Origin: Glebionis coronaria
Taxonomy: Eukaryota; Streptophyta; Magnoliopsida; Asterales; Asteraceae
NCBI GenBank assembly: GCA_025667525.1
Contig: CM046879.1
Coordinates: 384,299,039 to 384,363,038, forward strand
DNA length: 64,000 bases
Direction: 5' to 3'
The notes under the pieces are model-generated. The model saw nothing but the letters and a program-made list of their open reading frames with translations. It searched no databases and was not told the origin of the DNA. Position 1 is the first letter of the stretch. The number at the start of each line of letters is the position of its first letter. A program made the translations under genes and the position numbers. Shown piece after piece: positions 9,807 to 23,061 of this stretch.

Positions 9807-10975
9807 AATTTTTGGTTATATTTTTGGAATTTTTTTTGGAAGTAAACAGGACAAACAGACTAATTGAGTCTGTTGCTTAATGAATATCAGCAATTCACAA
9901 ACCCAAATAATCACATAAAACTGCAAATAAGCAGATAAATCTTTAAACTGAAAATAAGCAATTCAAACTTAAACTAACTAAACAAAACTAAATAAGCAAA
10001 TGAATCTAAACTTAAAATAAGCTAATCTAAATTTATCAAGAGCAGTAAAGTTAACTATAAAACCAAATACCTATAATCCAGCAGATTAAAATAAGAACCA
10101 AAAATAGCTTAAATCTTAGCAAAGCTTGCATACATCAAATAACAATAAGCCAAATATGAAACAATCAACAAAAACTTATCAGCAGACTAAATCTATAAAC
10201 CAAACCTTAAATAAACTAAACAAATAAAATCAGATTTCCACCCCAATAAAAGCAAAAGCAGATTAAACAGATATAACACTTATACTAAACTGATAAAAAA
10301 AAACTTAAATCCAGACAAATTAAATCTAAAACTCAAACTTATTAATCAGAAACTTAAACAAACATTTAATTCAATCTAAAAATAACATCAAAATAAAAAG
10401 AGATTAAGAACCTTTTGATGAAAACCTTTGAGCAGAAGGGTAGCGCTGAACCCCCTTTATGAACCGAATCAAAAATACCTTACCCAAATATCATCATCAT
10501 CATCATTCGAACCATGAACATTAACCCAAACGAACCAATAATCTATTCGAACCTCTTTTTTTTATTTTATTAACTTCCAATAGGGAAGTTTCTTCCAATA
10601 TTTATTTTATTTAACCAATTTAAACTATTAATTAGTTTAAATTAACTAAAATTAGTTATCATGACAAAATAGATTAAGAAAAAATTGTAGTAACTTTAAT
10701 CAAAAAATATAAGACACAAAATTAATAAAACTTAAATAACTTTCATTAATAATAAAGATGAGTACAATACTTGAAAAAAAGAAAATTACATTTAATCTAA
10801 AACTATTTTGCATAATAAAATTAAAATAAAATTTGGCACACAATAAATTACAGAATGAGGGTTTTTATAGGCAAACCCTAAAAAACTTCTTGATGAAACT
10901 TGGTGAGCAAGGAGAGCAATCTCAGCCGCTCTTTTCTTCTTTCTTCATTCTCTTTCATCATCTACGGCTGATACG

Positions 10976-11015
10976 ACACCCCTTGCACACGGATTGCCAA
11001 CGTGTCAAGGGGTGT
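10976..11015. other. Hairpin in G1 LTR
   Basis: Arms acaccccttg(c)acacg and cgtgtcaaggggtgt pair over about 15 bp with one bulged base and a 9-nt loop. In the other LTR (about 22162-22202) one arm base has changed (cgtat for cgtgt). On the minus strand it lies just upstream of the TATA box, so it falls in U3. Confidence 0.6.
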
Positions 11016-11920
11016 GTTTGTTGTGTTTCTTTCTTGCTTATGTGTCTCCTTTTCATTGGTGGATTGGTGTTTTGGTGCTGTCACAACCAATCAAAAGAGG
11101 GAAGGTTGCCACGTTGATTTGAGGACCACCATCTTCCTAGTCCGATAAAAGGGTGATTTATTATGAGCGCGTGAGGCTCAATTGCCTCAAATAAGAAAAG
11201 CGCCAAAATGGAGTTTTGATCTAGGGTTTTATGGTGTGGGTGACTGCGTTTTGTTTGAGAGAGAGATAAAAGGGTTAAACTTTGGAAGTAACGAAAGGGG
11301 TAATGAGTGTATGTGGGTGGGTAAGGTTATTAAACGTGTGTGGGTAAATGGGTGAAGGGTTCGTTTGACCAATAAGACAAGTAAATTTGTTTACACTTTT
11401 AACCGTCCATCAAATAGGCTTTGTAAACCCATAACATGACTCCTTCCGTCTTTATTTTTGGATAACAATTGGGCTTGGGCCCAAAGTGATAATATCCATC
11501 AGTCTTGGGCCTTTTTAACCAACATTCATGATACTTGCTTCCTTAAATGGGATTTTTAGCCCATTAACCCAAATATGGGACCCACTTGGCCCAATTAACT
11601 CCAATAATATTAAATTCACTAAAAATGAGCTTGACTTTGGCTTTCTTGATCATTTCTTAAAAAACCGTGTTGAATTTGCCGGTTTTCGTGAACTTCGGTT
11701 TCTTTTGGTTCTTTGACTTTGTCTTTGACTCTTTCTTGGACTTTTCTTTAACATTTGACCGTGAAATCCCGTGTTTTCTTTCCTTTTGATCTTTTGTACC
11801 TATTTCACACAAAAACACAAAACCACGCGTAATTCTGACTTCTACGATATTAAACACATGATTAGGTCTTGTTTTTCCTTGATTTTAGTGGCAAAAGAAT
11901 AAGTGTTTACACACTTATTA

Positions 11921-13874
11921 AATCCCCTACACTTGACCATTGCAATGACCCCATGCAATGCATAATTTTAAAGCATAAAGTTACATTTTTCTCATAATTA
12001 ACCCATCTTGGCCTTTATAAAGATATACTATTACTACTACGATAAAAAGATATAAAGCTTTAAAGGACACAAAAGTTATAACAATTTATTAACTTGGAAA
12101 TTATTTGATGGAAGAAACTCGTAAAGAAATCTAAGACTTAAATTAGGGCTTTGGTGTCATGAATATTAATCACCCTCAAGTTTCACGTTCCCCATGCCAA
12201 GCTTAAAAATGATATCATTGTTTACCATAAGTTCTTAGGTTAAAACCACTTATATAAGACAATTGTGTAATAATCTTTCTCCAATTCCTAAGTTGTATCT
12301 CTAGCTTTTAAGGATTGTCATTCACCCGTAGGCTCATTTGACTTATTTGATAAATATTAGTCCAAAAATGAAGGCAAAACGGTGCAAACCCGACACTCAA
12401 AACCTAACCTCGTCCTCAAAAACGTTGTCACTAATGTAAGCCCACATCAAGGATGATTTAACACGATTTGGGGAATAAATTCCCGGATCCAAAATTTGGC
12501 CAATAGTACTACTTATTAATTATTCCTCCAAAGTCATGTAGACTTTATGTGGAGTTTAGCAAGTTCACATCATATACCCTTAGGCTCTTTAAGATGTAAA
12601 AATGCTCCTCATCTATTGTCCACACCCTAAGGCTCCTTGAACGATAAACAAGGTAATTGATTTTTTGATCAATTTTTATTCAACACTTACCATGCCATAC
12701 ACCCTAAGGCTCTAATGACAAGGTTCGTACTATATGCCCCACACCCTAAGGCTCCTTGAGGTCATGTTTTAATCTTATTATTTCTTTATTTATGATATAT
12801 ATGGTAGGCCAAATTCCGCGGTCCCATGGTCTGAATACCTCCTACTTAGTGGTTATGAGCCACCTTAGTCGGAAGTCCACAACGCTGGCACTCTCAATGT
12901 GTTCATGATTTAATTACAAGGATATAAAAGATTTGGCTAAGAGTTAAGATATCGAATCTACACTGCAAAAATCCTCATTTATTAAGCAATTAAAAATACA
13001 AGCGGGAAGAAAGAGCCACAAAAACTCATATAAGCAAGAATTAACCCTTAAACTTATTATCAACTCTATCATCTCTCGTTCTCCACAATTTAAAATCTCA
13101 AGGAATGCGACTCGTGGATGCTTAGCCTAATAAACCAGTTAAGGTCCATATGGTTAAGAATACTAGCTGGAGTAAACTTGGATAAGTAAACTCGGGTTGA
13201 GTCAAAATATTCACGACGGGCCTAATATATCAAAGACATCTAAACTTGTTAAAACCATTTTATTCATTTTTTTTACTTTATTCTTGAAATGGAAAATATA
13301 AATACGATGTGATGACAAAAGGAAAGAAAATAAATGAAAATACTACTAGGCCAAAATAGATCAAAAATTTGAAAAAATGTTGATATTTTTTTGAATTTTC
13401 CGGTTAAATGAGGTCAAATTCATGGAAAAGCCCACTAAAATTCGATAGAAGTCCCCCTACACTTAATATAAACATTGTCCTCAATGTTTAAGCATGTGGG
13501 AAAATAAACTCCCCTACATTTAGGACATTGAGTACGTTGTTTAAATCGAGCTAAGGAAGAGACAACTAAAGTGATTACATTTATTCATTTTATTTATATA
13601 CATGTATGAATCACAATAGTTCTGAGAGAACCGGGTACACGGGAACACGGGATCACGGGTCGCGTCAAAAACACCAAAAGTGGATCATTAAAGCACATGT
13701 CCTTGCACAACATCACAACACACAAAGCAACCTACTTGGATACCCCTACACTTATTGGTGGAAATGGTTGAAGGTGAAAAAGGGTGGAAAGGATGGAAAA
13801 GGTAAAAATCTAACCTAGTTATACGATGCTTGATTTATTTATCACGAGTCTCTAGCTCGACTCGATTTCCCGAA
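11921..13874 (-). other. G1 3' interior, non-coding
   Basis: Between the integrase stop and the 3' LTR, where some Athila elements carry an env-like gene. I see no usable frame. The LTR is preceded on the minus strand by the purine tract GTAGGGGATT (11921-11930). Similar tracts occur near 13451 and 13507. The word ccctaaggctc, or a close variant, recurs near 12578, 12626, 12699 and 12747, suggesting decayed direct repeats. Confidence 0.7.
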
Positions 13875-15006
13875 TTAATTCAAGGGAAATGTGGAGAGGG
13901 ATGGAATCATCTCGTGAGGGATGTCCTCTCCAAAGTACAACTTAACCCGTTGGCCATTCACCTTAAAGTTGGGCCCATTTGGTTGGGATAATTCAATGGT
14001 GCCATAAGGGACGATTTGGGTCACGGTGAATGGACCGGACCAACGGCTCTTAAGTTTACCCGAAAAGATTTTCAATCGAGAGTTAAAGAGTGAAACTTGA
14101 TCACCAACGTGGAACTCTCGGTTCTTAATCTTGGAATCATGAATGAGCTTAGTCTTCTACTTGTAGATTAATTAATTCTCATAAGCCTCATTCCTAAGTT
14201 CATTTAGTTCATTGAGTTGGATATTCCTAAGATCACCGGCTTTGTTTATGTCAAAATTAGCCTATTTCAATGCCCAATAAGCCTTATGCTCCAACTCAAT
14301 GGGGAGGTGGTACGCCTTTCCGTACAAAAGGCGATAAGGAGAACAACCTATAGGTGTCTTATAAGAGGTACGGAAAGCTCACAAAGCATCATCTAATTTA
14401 TCGGCCCATGAGGCACGATACTCTCCCACGGTACGCTCTAAGATTCGCTTAAGTCCACGGTTGGAAAGCTCGGCTTGACCATTAGTTTGTGGATGACACG
14501 CGGTGGAAAGTCGGTGATTGACACCATACTTAGCCATGACTCGTGCGAATTGATCATTGCAAAAATGAATCCCGCGATCACTAATAATAGCACGAGGCAC
14601 ACCGAATCGAGAAAACAATTGTTTCAAGAAGTTCACAACCACCCTCGCATCGTTAGTAGGTAAAGCCTTTGCTTAAAACCCATTTTTATACGTAGTCAAC
14701 GGCTACGAGGATGTACTTGTTCCCTTTGGATGATGGAAATGGCCCCATAAAGTCGATGCCCCATACGTCAAAGATTTCACATTCTTGGATGAAATTTTGA
14801 GGCATCTCATCTTTATGTGTGATCTTGCCTTGTCTTTGGCAAGCATCACAATGCTTAACCATTTCATGAGCATCATGATAAATGGTGGGCCAATAGAATC
14901 CGGAGTCAAAAACCTTTTTAGCGGTGTAATTAGGACCAAAGTGACCACCGGTGGGTCCTTTGTGGCAAGCTTTTAAGGATTTGTAAAGCCGCCGGCCCAT
15001 CAACAC
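13875..15006 (-). pseudogene. G1 pol, integrase
   Basis: Minus-strand Ty3/gypsy integrase in pieces. At 14686-15006 are the zinc-binding remnant (GPTGGHFG, then CDACQRQGK) and the start of the core ([16 protein letters not shown]). At 14379-14642 is the rest of the core (FGVPRAIISDRG, HPQTNGQAELSNRGLK), which gives the catalytic D-D-E set. At 13875-14075 is the C-terminal end with SRWSGPFTVTQ, the GPF-type motif of gypsy integrases. Frame changes separate the pieces, and 14076-14378 is recognisable only at low level. The enzyme would insert element DNA into the genome; here it is broken. Confidence 0.9.
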
Positions 15007-15604
15007 ATCTACGAATGATTAAGTCCGCACATTGCTTGAAAATATAAGGGTTGTCCAAATAGTACGTTTTTACGTCTTTAAAGAATTTTTTCTTTTGTTG
15101 AGACGTTAACCCTTCGATAAGAACACCACCTGCCAAATAGTTTGGAATGTCCGCAAACCATGGGGTATCATCAAGATTAGAATTAATAGAAATTAAGGTC
15201 TCAAGGGTAAAAGATTCATTAATCTCTTGATTTGGAAGTTCCCCTTGATAAGGATCCTCAAGTCTACTAAGATGATCCGCGGCTAGGTTTTCCGCTCCCT
15301 TTTTATCACGAATTTCGATTTTAATTTCTTGTAGGAGCAAAACCCAACGAAGGAGTCTCGATTTAGCATCTTGCTTGGTCAAAAAGTATTTCAAGGCGGA
15401 ATGGTCGGTGTAAACGATGGTGGTGGAAAGCACAAGATAGGGCCGGAATTTCTCAAAAGCATATACTACGGCTAAAAGCTCTTTTTCGGTAGTGGTATAA
15501 TGCAATTGAGCCACCGTCATTGTCTTACTAGCATAATGAATGGGTTGGAAATGTTTGTTAACTCGTTGACCTAAAACCGCTCCAACCGCTAAATCACTAG
15601 CATC
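14930..15604 (-). pseudogene. G1 pol, RNase H
   Basis: Gypsy RNase H: TTTEKELLAVVYAFEKFRPY, then VYTDHSALKYFL and the tail GAENLAADHLSRLEDP. Downstream is a connector (PNYLAGG) leading into the integrase zinc domain. The start of the domain (15521-15604) is in another frame and includes a stop at 15605-15607. The assignment is clear from motif order. Confidence 0.88.
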
Positions 15605-16479
15605 TCACATGAGCTCGAAAGGTAATTCCCAATTTGGAGAGACTAAGACAGGTGCCTTAGTTAATTTACCTTTAAGAAGTTCGAAAGAGTCGAGACAATC
15701 TTGAGAAAAGATGAAAGGAGCATCTTTCTCTAAGAGATGAGTCATTGGACGAGCTATTTTAGAGAAATCTTGGATGAAACGTCGATAAAATCCCACATGG
15801 CCTAAAAAACTTTTAACTCCTTTGAAGGTGGTAGGTGGAGGTAACTTAGCAATGACGTCAAGTTTAGCACGGTCGACTTCGATACCGGCTTTGGAAATTT
15901 TATGACCGAGGACGATGCCTTCTTTTACCATGAAATGGCATTTTTCCCAATAAAGACGAGATGAGTGTCTTCACACCGTTTAAGCATACGTTCTAAATTA
16001 GCAAGGCAAGAAGAGAAAGAATCACCATAGACCGAGAAATCGTCCATAAAGACTTCCATAGTTTCTTCAACCATGTCATGAAATATTGCCATCATACACC
16101 TTTGGAAAGTCTCGGGAGCATTGCATAAGCCGAAAGGCATTCTTTTGTAAGCAAATGTTCCATAAGGATAAGTGAATGTGGTTTTCTCTTGGTCTTTTGG
16201 ATCGATAGGGATTTGAAAATATCCCGAAAAACCATCTAAGAAGCAATAGAAATCATTACCCGCTAAACGCTCGAGCATTTGATCCATGAAAGGAAGAGGG
16301 AAATGATCCTTACGAGTAGCATCATTGAGCTTACGATAATCTATACAAACTCGCCAACCCGTTACGAGTCGAGTAGGAATCAACTCGTTGTTTTCATTAG
16401 GAACAACGGTTATTCCGCCTTTCTTAGGCACACTATGGACGGGACTAACCGATTGCGAATCCGAGATAGGGTAAATCAT
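15605..16479 (-). pseudogene. G1 pol, reverse transcriptase
   Basis: Two frames cover the RT. At 15925-16479 are VSPVHSVPKKGG, WRVCIDYRKLN, FLDGFSGYFQIPI, MPFGLCNAPETFQRCM and the catalytic EVFMDDFSVYG; the metal-binding aspartates are present. At 15605-15931 is the thumb region (GIVLGHKISKAGIEVD, FLGHVGFYRRFI). The two overlap by a few bases with a frame shift near 15930. Catalytic residues are intact but the chain is not continuous. Confidence 0.92.
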
Positions 16480-16518
16480 GCCGGCATCTAGAAGTTTGAT
16501 AACTTCTTTTTTAATGAC

Positions 16519-18978
16519 TTAATGAATTTTTGGATTAACCCTTCTTTGATTTTGGATTGCGGGTTTAAAGTCATCTTCCATGAGAATTTTATGAGTGCAA
16601 AAATTAGGATCAATTCCGCGGAAGTCGGAGATTTTCCAAGAAATTGCTTTCTTATGATTTTTTAGCACTTCGATAAGTCGAGATTTTTCATCTTCTTTTA
16701 AGTCCTTAGCAATAATGACGGGTAACTTATTATCCTCTTCTAAGAAAACGTACTCTAAATGAGACGGTAAATCCTTAAGCTCTAAATCCAGTGGATTGTC
16801 GATGGAAGGCTTAGTCAAATTTGGATTATCGTTTGTATCTTCCTTAGGGGTAAGTGGAGAAATATGGTCCTCATTGAGAAGTCTCTCAATGGTACGAATG
16901 TCTTCTTCCCAATCGGTGGGAGAATCGTCATATTTTAAATCCACATCCCCTAAACTTGCTTCAAATTCTTGTAAAAGAAAGTCACTTTCTCCAAATGGAG
17001 TCAATGAAGGAGCAATAGAAGCTACGGTCATAACATGAGGTAAATGAGAAATCCCGCTCTTACAAGCCTCGTGAAAATGTTCTTCACATGCTTCGTCGAG
17101 CACATCGATGTAATTCACGGATTCGGGCTCATCGGGAAGTTTGGAAAGTTTACCCATGTTAAAGACGATTTTATCATCCCCGACCCTCATGATAAGCTCA
17201 CCCGCGGCTACATCAATCAATGTACGCCCGGTTCTCAAGAAGGGTCGTCCCACAATTAAGGGAACACAGGGATCCATCTCATAGCCGACTACAATGAAAT
17301 CAGCGGGAAAAGTGAATTTGTCAACTCCTACGAAAACATTCTCGGCTATCCCCACCGGATAAGCAACCGTACGGTTAGCTAATTCTAAGGTCATACGAGT
17401 GGGGACTAGCTCGGGTAAAGATAATTGTTTCCACACGGACAATGGCATAAGATTGATACTCACTCCGAGATCTGCCAAGGCCATACAATTCTCAACACTC
17501 GGAAAATTACAAGGAATAAGGAATCGACCGGGATATCCTAACTTAACAGGTAGTTTTCTCAAAAGAACCGCGGAACAATTCTCATTCAATTGGGTATTGG
17601 AAATATCGAGCAACTTTTCCTTATCACTTAAAAGGTCCTTAAACATTTTAGCATACTTAGGCATGTGAGCGAGAGCCTCGGCAAAGGTGATATTAAAATT
17701 CAATTGTTTGAACATTTTTAGGAAGTTCAAAACTTGAATATCATCCTTGTTCTTCAATTTCTCTTTCCTCAACCTTGAGGGATAAGGTATATTGGGTTGA
17801 GATGAAGGCTTTGGAGTGGATTGCTCACTCACATCCTTTGGTGGAGGAGGGGTAGAAATGGAAGGTGAAGGAACCAGTTTGGGAACTAAAGGTGTGGTAT
17901 AAGATTTAGGTATAGGTGGAACATAAGGTGTAGACGAAGGCATAACGGGTGGTATGTCACAAGTCGAAGGTGAAGGAGGGTGGGTAGAAGAAGAAGGAAT
18001 CTCGGGTCCTTGTTTAGGTAGGGAATAAGAAGGTTCTATGGTGGTCATACCGCTCCTAGTAGTGATGGCATTAACGTTAGCCCTAGGATTGGTCACGATG
18101 TTCGAAGGGAGGGCACCTTGGGGACGAAGGGTTTGAATCATTTGCAAAAATTTCTTATCGGTCGATTCTTGCATCTCTCTCATAATTCGCTCATGGTCGG
18201 TTAATTTTTGTAGAACCAAGTCCATTTGAGGATTATGCATGTTCATTTGATTATACCCTTGATTAGGAAAACTTTGATTAGGAAAACCTTGGTTTTGATA
18301 TTGATTATAACCTTGATTAAATCCTTGATTTTGAAAACCTTGGTTATTAAATCCTTGATTTTGATTATTGAACCCTTGGTTTTGCCCTTGAAAATTCCCT
18401 TGATTTTGATTAAAACCCCTTGTATTAGAATTTCCTTGAAAATTACCCCGTTGAGGACCTTGGTTCCTATTTTGGACGGGTGGGGGTGGTCTTTGTGGAG
18501 CTACAAAACCCGGGGGATCCAAATAGTTATTAGACTTATAAGACAAATGGTTAACATCAACATTTGGTTTGAAATGAACCCGCTCATTTTCATTGTTGTT
18601 ATAAGCATAAACTTCTTGTTGTTGATTGTAAACCTTGTCACAGTTATAGTACGAATGTGGTCCACCATAAGTCTCAGACGTTTCACAAGTCTCTTTTAAG
18701 GCATTAACTTGCACATTGATGGCTTTGGTATTGTTAGCGATTTGTAGAGCAATTGATTCAACAAGCGAAGTAAGCTTATCAATTCTCTTGTCGCTCTCAC
18801 TAGAACTAGCACTTGCCATAGTAGCCCTAACACTCTTGGTTTGCACTTTAGCCTTATTTTCAATTATTGCCCAAGCCTCGTTCATGGACTTCACAAGAAT
18901 ATTACCCCCCGCGGCACTATTAAGTGAGTCTTGGTCATTAAGAGTTAAACTATTGTAAAACGTATTGATTTGATGCAC
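16519..18978 (-). pseudogene. G1 gag (C-terminal part) and protease, 819 codons
   Basis: The longest open frame in the window. Its first 90 residues are the end of the Athila gag capsid (TFYNSLTLNDQDSLNSAAGG, NEAWAIIENKA). A damaged zinc knuckle follows (ETYGGPHSYYNC, with early cysteines replaced), then an Asn/Gln/Gly-rich stretch made of QGFNNQ-like repeats, then a Pro/Ser-rich linker. The aspartic protease follows with ADLGVSIN, where the family usually has DLGASIN. The frame ends in the region joining protease to RT (CTHKILMEDDFKPA). The stop at 16519 separates it from RT. The start codon is arbitrary because gag really begins upstream at 19601. Confidence 0.9.
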
Positions 18979-19136
18979 TTTAGTGAAACCATGTTGTGGA
19001 CATTTTCGTTAAAGCTCCTTAAAACGATCCCAAGACTCACTAAACGTTTCCCCATATTCTTTTTCAAAGGTAATTATGTCATTCCTTAAAGAGGTGGTCC
19101 GTGATGGTGGGAAAAATTAGTTAATGAACTTGGTCT

Positions 19137-19601
19137 CTAAATCAATCCATGTGGTAATTTTTGGGGTGGTTCCTTATCAAGCCAAATCCGGGCTTGTTCC
19201 TCGAGGGAAAAAGGAAAGAGTTGTAAACGAATGGCCTCTTGTGGCACCCCATTGTATTTGACGGTGTTTGCCAATTGTATGAAACGTTTGATATGAGCGT
19301 GTAGGTCATCATTAGTACGGCCTAAAAATGGTGTAGCGGAAACCATTTGAATAAAACCCGTTTTTAGTTCAAAATTATTCGCTCCAATATCCGGCACCAC
19401 AATCGCGTCATTGTTTCCTTCAACGTGAGATTGTAGAATCTCAATCATTGGTCTATTATCCATTGCCATCATGTTGTTCAAAGCTCGATTCTCGGGATCG
19501 GCTTGATTGACGGTCTTTTTGTTTTTCTTCTTCTTCTTTTTGGAAGAATTAGAAGTATTTGGTACACCAATCGGTATGTATGTACGCGCGCGAGTGCGCA
19601 T
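19137..19601 (-). pseudogene. G1 gag, N-terminal part
   Basis: 154 codons with a basic Lys-rich run (KKKKKKNKK) near residue 25, then the retrotransposon gag domain: GANNFELKTGFIQMV, HIKRFIQLANTVKYNGVP, FPFSLEEQARIWLDKEPP. The sequence between this piece and 18978 is still gag-like but lies in shifted frames with stops. Capsid assembly would be its role in the family. Confidence 0.88.
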
Positions 19602-20307
19602 ACAATTAAAATCAAAGAATGAGGTAGAAGACCTCGGTCGACTTTAAGAGGAAAGGGATTATACCTCGGTCGACTTGAGTTGGCAAACCAATAATCGGTC
19701 GTCCCTCTCAATATACGCCCAAGCAAGCGGGGAAACGAGGTGGCACAAAGCACTTAAAAACCTTTTTCCTTAGACGGCCTTTTATAGCGCGTCGCCTTAT
19801 ACCCACCTTATAGTTTGTATAAATCGAGTTCAAACTTCTTACTAGTATTTATCTATTTTGCCCTTTTTTCTCGTTTGGGATTCGAATACAATAGGTAGGT
19901 GATGAAATCCCAACTAAGGTCTTATTTGAAAGTAGGTAAATTAATTGTGCTACGTAATATATTATAGTAAAAGAAAAATCTTTTTTTTTTTTTTAAGAAA
20001 AATATATATTCACAATAAAAACGAAAGAAATCGAAATAAGAAAAATAACAATAATACGTAATATTTTTGGTGTAATACTTTAGGAAAAGTATTACTCTTG
20101 GATTTTTTTAATTTTTTTGGTGCAAATCTTAGGAAAGAGTTTGCTTTGATGATTTTTTAATTTTTTTTTGTATTTTTAAGTTTTGGATTTTTTTGTTTTA
20201 GATTTTTTTTGCAAGAAAAGTAACGTTCAAAATTGAACGCATCCAAAAATCCAAACCATCTCACAAAATCGTCAATCGTAACGAGCGAAGCGACACCAAC
20301 GCCAATT
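19602..20307 (-). other. G1 5' leader
   Basis: Untranslated region between the 5' LTR and gag. No gene. It contains long T runs (19981-19994 and 20100-20215). The minus strand reads TTGGCGTTGGTGTCGC two bases inside the LTR (about 20290-20305), a diverged form of the TGGCGCCGTTGCC primer site of Athila elements. Confidence 0.65.
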
Positions 20308-23061
20308 TAATGTACGTTTTTTAGCATAATCGTTTTCTCCTCGACTCACTCGAATTGATACCGGATTTAACACAAGATTAATTGTTCTTGGTAAATTAAA
20401 CTCTTTTTTGGTATTTTAAAAACTTTTAAGAAAAACTATTTAATTAAAAACTAATTAATCTAATTAAAAGGAAAATCTTTAATTAAAAATACCTAACTAA
20501 AACTAATTAAACTATTTTAAAACTATTTTAAATTTAAGTCTAATTTAATCTAATTTACTCTAATTAATTTTTTAACTAAAACTTTTAATGAAATCTATTT
20601 AAAATTATTTTTAAATAAAACTAAATTAATTGAAAACTAATTTTAAAAACTAATTTTCAAAACAAACTTTATAAACAATTGAAATTACTAAAGTTATAAA
20701 ATAAATATTTTGTTTTTTTTTATTTTTTTTCTATTTTTTTATATTTAAAAAACTAAATTCATAATAAAGAAAAAAACACGTTTAACAAAAAACTAATTTA
20801 TAAAAAACTTTTAATTAAAATTAATTAAACAAACTTTGTATAAAAATGTAATTAATAAAACTGGCAGCATAATAAATCCTATATTAAATAGATAACGCGT
20901 AAGAGAACATAAATAAGGGTCTAGACGAGATGGTAAAGACATATGGCTATTAAACTAGAGGTCAGAGGTTCGAGTCCTAGGAAGGACAATTTTTGGCTAT
21001 ATTTTTGGAATTTTTATTTTTTGGAAGTAAACAGGACAAACAGACTAATTGAGTCTGTTGCTTAATGAATATCAGCAATTCACAAAACCAAATAAGCACA
21101 TAAAACTGCAAATAAGCAGATAAATCTTTAAACTGAAAATAAGTAATTCAAACTTAAACTAACTAAACAAATTTAAATAAACAAATGAATCTAAACTTAA
21201 AATAAGCTAATCTAAATTTATCAAGAGCAGTAAAGTTAACTATAAAACCAAATACCTATAATCCAGCAGATTAAAATAAGAACCAAAAACAGCTTAAATC
21301 TTAGCAAAGCTTGCATACATCAAATAACAATAAGCCAAATATGAAACAATCAGCAAAAACTTATCAGCAGACTAAATCTCTAAACCAAACCTTAAACAAA
21401 CTAAAAAAATAAAATCAGATTTCCACCCCAATAAAAGCAAAAGCAGACTAAATAGATATAACACTTATACTAAACTGATATAAAAAAAACTTAAATCCAG
21501 ACAGATTAAATCTAAAACTCAAACTTATTAATCAGAAACTTAAACAAACATTTAATTCAATCTAAAATTAACATCAAAATAAAAAAGAGATTAAGAACCT
21601 TTTGATGAAAACCTTTGAGCAGAAGGGTAGCGCTGAACCCCCTTTATGAACCGAATCAAAAACACCTTACCCAAATATGATCATCATCATCATTCGAACC
21701 ATGAACATTAACCCAAACGAACCAATAATCTATTCGAACCTCTTTTTTTATTTTATTAACTTCAGTAGGGAAGTTTCTTCCAATATTTATTTTATTTAAC
21801 CAATTTAAACTATTAATTAGTTTAAATTAACTAAAATTAATTATCATGACAAAATAGATTAAGAGTAAATTGCAGTAACTTTAATCAGAAAATATAAGAC
21901 ACAAATTTAATAAAACTTAAATAACTTTCATTAATAATAAAGATGAGTACAATACATGAAAAAAAGAAAATTACATTTAATCTAAAACTATTTTTGCATA
22001 ATAAAAATAAAATAAAATTTGGCACACAATGAATTACAGAATGAGGGTTTTTATAGGCAAACCCTGAAAACCTTCTTGATGAAACTTGGTGAGCAAGGAG
22101 AGCAATCTCAGCCGCTCTTTTCTTCTTTATTCATTCTCTTTCATCATCTACGGCTGATAAGACACCCCTTGCACACGGATTGCCAACGTATCAAGGGGTG
22201 TGTTTGTTGTGTTTCTTTCTTGCTTATGTGTCTCCTTTTCATTCGTGGATTGGTGTTTTGCTGTTGTCACAGCAAATCAAAAGAGGGAAGGGTGCCACGT
22301 TGATTTGAGGACCACCATCTTCCTAGTCCGATAAAAGGGGTGATTTATTATGAGCGCGTGAGGCTCAATTGCCTCAAATAAGAAAATCCCCAAAATGAAG
22401 TTTTGATCTAGGGTTTTATGGTGTGGTGACTGCGTTTTGTTTCAGAGAGAGATAACAGGGTTAAACATTAGAAGTAACGAAAGGGGTAATGAGTGTATGT
22501 GGGTGGGGTAAGGTTTAAACGTGTGTGAGTAAATGGGTGAAGGGTTCGTTTGACCAACAAGACAAGTAAATTTGTTTTCACTTTTAACCGTCCATCAAAT
22601 GGGCTTTGTAAACCCATAACATAACTCCTTACGTCTTTATTTTTGGATAACAATTGGGCTTGGGCCCAAAGTGATAATATCCATCTGTCTTGGGCCTTTT
22701 TAACCAACATTCATGATACTTGCTTCCTTAAATGGGCTTTTTAGCCCATTAACCCAAATGTGGGACCCACTTGGCCAAATTAACTCTAATAATATTAAAT
22801 CCGCTAAAAACGAGCTTGACTTTGGCTTTCTTGATCATTTCTTAAAAAACCGTGTTGAATTTGCCGGTTTTTGTGAACTTCGGTTTCTTTTGGTTCTTTG
22901 ACTTTGTCTTTAACTCTTTCTTGGACTTTTCTTCAACATTCGACCGTGAAATCCCGTGTTTTCTTTCCTTTTGATCTTTTGTACCTATTTCACACAAAAA
23001 CACAAAACCACGCGTAATTCAGACTTTTACAATATTAAATACATGATTAGTTCTTGTTTTT
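20308..23061 (-). repeat. Element G1, 5' LTR, main part (right copy)
   Basis: Matches 9127-11881 with scattered substitutions and small gaps. It is split at 23062 by element T; the last 44 bp are at 33938-33981. Counting the TTTTT target once, total length is about 2798 bp against 2794 bp for the other LTR. As the 5' LTR of a minus-strand element it would start transcription near the TATA box around 22048-22060 and run left. Confidence 0.9.
20917..20987 (+). repeat. tRNA-Lys-like segment in G1 LTR (copy 2)
   Basis: Same segment as 9736-9806 with two visible changes (acatatggctatta for acgtatggctttta). The B-box GGTTCGAGTCC is unchanged. Confidence 0.65.

Larger units (their letters stand above)
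9127..11920 (-). repeat. Element G1, 3' LTR (left copy)
   Basis: 2794 bp, partner of 20308-23061 plus 33938-33981. It begins TAATGTAAG and ends CTTATTA on the plus strand, giving a 4-bp inverted terminus TAAT/ATTA. Contents include an AT-rich stretch 9200-9720, a tRNA-like segment (9736-9806), a minus-strand TATA box near 10862-10872 (CTATAAAAAC) and a strong hairpin at 10976-11015. A 94-codon plus-strand frame (10833-11117) exists in both LTRs but is antisense to the element and has no recognisable domain. Confidence 0.9.

Noticed and set aside
10833..11117. 94-codon plus-strand frame in the G1 LTR, repeated at 22019-22303
   Set aside because: Kept in both places only because the LTRs are copies of one another; antisense to the element and without a domain.
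18226..18699. 157-codon plus-strand frame over G1 gag
   Set aside because: Shadow of the Asn/Gln-rich gag repeat on the opposite strand.
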